In this document: in pieces, positions 63,065 through 64,000 of the stretch
Layout: each line of letters starts with the position of its first letter
Numbering within the stretch: position 1 is the first letter of the stretch
Source of the DNA: Pedobacter chitinilyticus
GTDB taxonomy: Bacteria > Bacteroidota > Bacteroidia > Sphingobacteriales > Sphingobacteriaceae
Direction of reading: 5' to 3'
DNA length: 64,000 nucleotides
Assembly (NCBI RefSeq): GCF_003313385.1
Contig: NZ_QMHN01000001.1
Span: 1,228,097 to 1,292,096 of the forward strand
The notes under the pieces: model-generated
What the model saw: only the letters and a program-made list of their open reading frames with translations
What the model was told of the DNA's origin: nothing
Database searches by the model: none
Made by a program: the position numbers and the translations under genes

Positions 63065-64000
63065 CTAAAAGTTACAGCCTACACTTAATCCAGCCACTCC
63101 AAAACTACTTCCCAAAAATTGGGTATCAAAAGCTTTGGTAAAACTGTAGTTTAATTTCACATAAGGTGATATATTCTCTTTTAATTTCTTCGTGTATTGC
63201 AAATCTATATCTGCAGAGACTCTCGGCTTTGTGAAATATTCAAATTCTTGGTATAGGTATGAATCCATACTGGTTGGTGCCAAATCCAACTGATCAGCAG
63301 AAGGAGAAGCATATAAGCCGTCGTATTTGGCCAAACCACTACCTGAACCGTATCCTAATCCTAAACCTAAACTATACATCTGATCAGCTTTAACAACATT
63401 TCTCTTCACGTTAACTTTTGCCTGATAACTATTGATTGTTTGGTCTCTATAGAAAGGATAAACAGACGTTGTTTGTTGACGACGAATATAGTTTCCATCT
63501 ATATTAAAAATCCACGATGGATTATTATTTTCTATATTTTTAAAAAAAGTATAATTCAAATTTGCTTCTAGTTGTTGTTTGTCTAACACATCTCTTCGAC
63601 CAAAATATACTATCCTAGCCCCCCCACCCGGCATTACTTCTCGCCTGTACACATTCTCAATATTGAATAAGGTAGCGTAATTTGCTTTCAAAGCAATTTG
63701 ATGTTCATTTTTATTTCTCGAAATAGACAGCACCCCTGCGTAAGCATATTTTTCTGCAGCATGTTCTGTATACAAAATACTTGCCGTACCCTTTTCTCCA
63801 AAAAATCCTTTAGGTTTACCATAAGTAAATTCATTAAAAAGACTAATCTTTTCATTTAGCTTAAGATTTAATTGGAATGAAAAACCATGGCTAAAATTAG
63901 TTAATGGCCTTATAGCCGAATCATAAGTATAACCGTACTCTCCAAATGTTTCTAACGGGCCATAAAATGATCCGAAACTAATAATAGAAGATAATGGTTC
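63065..64000 (-). CDS. Outer-membrane beta-barrel protein, DUF6850-like (N-terminal part beyond the right edge)
   Basis: The frame is open from the stop at 63065 to the window edge, at least 311 residues. Alternating hydrophobic and polar strands (FSFQLNLKLNEKISLFNEFT, YSLGLGLGYGSGSGLAKYDG, YVKLNYSFTKAFDTQFLGSS) and the terminal Phe of VGLSV-type end (GLSVGCNF) mark an outer-membrane barrel. It resembles DUF6850-type proteins found with cytochrome c peroxidases in Bacteroidota. That family name is a moderate guess. It is upstream of and probably cotranscribed with the peroxidase gene. Confidence 0.75.
   Translation of the reverse strand, partial: EPLSSIISFGSFYGPLETFGEYGYTYDSAIRPLTNFSHGFSFQLNLKLNEKISLFNEFTYGKPKGFFGEKGTASILYTEHAAEKYAYAGVLSISRNKNEHQIALKANYATLFNIENVYRREVMPGGGARIVYFGRRDVLDKQQLEANLNYTFFKNIENNNPSWIFNIDGNYIRRQQTTSVYPFYRDQTINSYQAKVNVKRNVVKADQMYSLGLGLGYGSGSGLAKYDGLYASPSADQLDLAPTSMDSYLYQEFEYFTKPRVSADIDLQYTKKLKENISPYVKLNYSFTKAFDTQFLGSSFGVAGLSVGCNF

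Overview
The window reads as chromosomal DNA from a Bacteroidota bacterium of the Sphingobacteriaceae type (Pedobacter-like; inferred from gene content, not from a marker search). Supporting signs are low GC, several promoters of the Bacteroidota form TAnnTTTG, an alpha-2-macroglobulin carrying a SusC-like TonB plug, HU-HIG and DUF6428 proteins, a Bacteroidota-type SRP RNA, and intergenic space full of short palindromic repeats.

Layout. 1-4040: the N-terminus of a MacB/FtsX-type permease (cut by the left edge), queA, ispD and a secreted erythromycin-esterase-like protein. 4236-10215: gltD and gltB (glutamate synthase). 10550-10646: the SRP RNA gene ffs, then a fructose-6-phosphate aldolase/transaldolase and an SMP-30-like secreted protein. 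12525-14730: a small unknown, a Crp/Fnr regulator and an MFS exporter. 15090-17969: a compact MarR-led operon (MarR, secreted protein, nitronate monooxygenase, GNAT). 18172-20695: an arsenic operon (arsR, DUF6428, arsC, ACR3) with two palindromic operators. 20789-27893: housekeeping and stress genes (GNAT, HU-like protein, XRE regulator, cold shock protein, DUF389, nhaA, DUF5694, cupin).

28002-34513 is a genomic island inserted at the 3' end of a tRNA-Lys gene. A 47-bp direct repeat made of the tRNA 3' end plus its terminator flanks it. It carries an anti-phage dCTP-deaminase-type protein, an excisionase-like HTH protein, a PD-(D/E)XK-like protein, a DUF4238/phospholipase-D pair, a hairpin-rich oriT-like region and a truncated MobC. 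No integrase or relaxase is visible, so it looks like a decayed or trans-mobilised defence island. It is the strongest candidate for new biology here.

34928-46361 is a nine-gene hexuronate catabolic operon on the minus strand (uxaB, uxaA, kduI, SDR, uxaC, kdgK, eda, ExuT-like transporter, gapN-like dehydrogenase). It converts galacturonate, and possibly unsaturated uronates, to KDG, KDPG, pyruvate and triose. Palindromic operator candidates lie upstream of uxaB. 46580-52351 is a 1923-residue alpha-2-macroglobulin with a thioester CNEQ motif and an embedded CarboxypepD_reg plus TonB-plug module.

52486-64000: a YceH-like protein, an NlpC/P60 hydrolase, a universal stress protein with the 15-codon remnant of a lost paralogue nearby, a sterol-desaturase-family enzyme, an alpha/beta hydrolase, a ketoglutarate-semialdehyde-type dehydrogenase, aminopeptidase P, a lipoprotein, a di-haem cytochrome c peroxidase with a frameshifted paralogue fragment 0.9 kb away, and an outer-membrane barrel protein cut by the right edge.

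Intergenic regions hold several repeat families, including a 67-nt element (22410-22476 and 25809-25875, with a degenerate copy at 22857) whose stem shows compensatory base changes, and four palindromes at an exact 22-bp period (21391-21472). All functional calls come from reading motifs and context; no database search was run.
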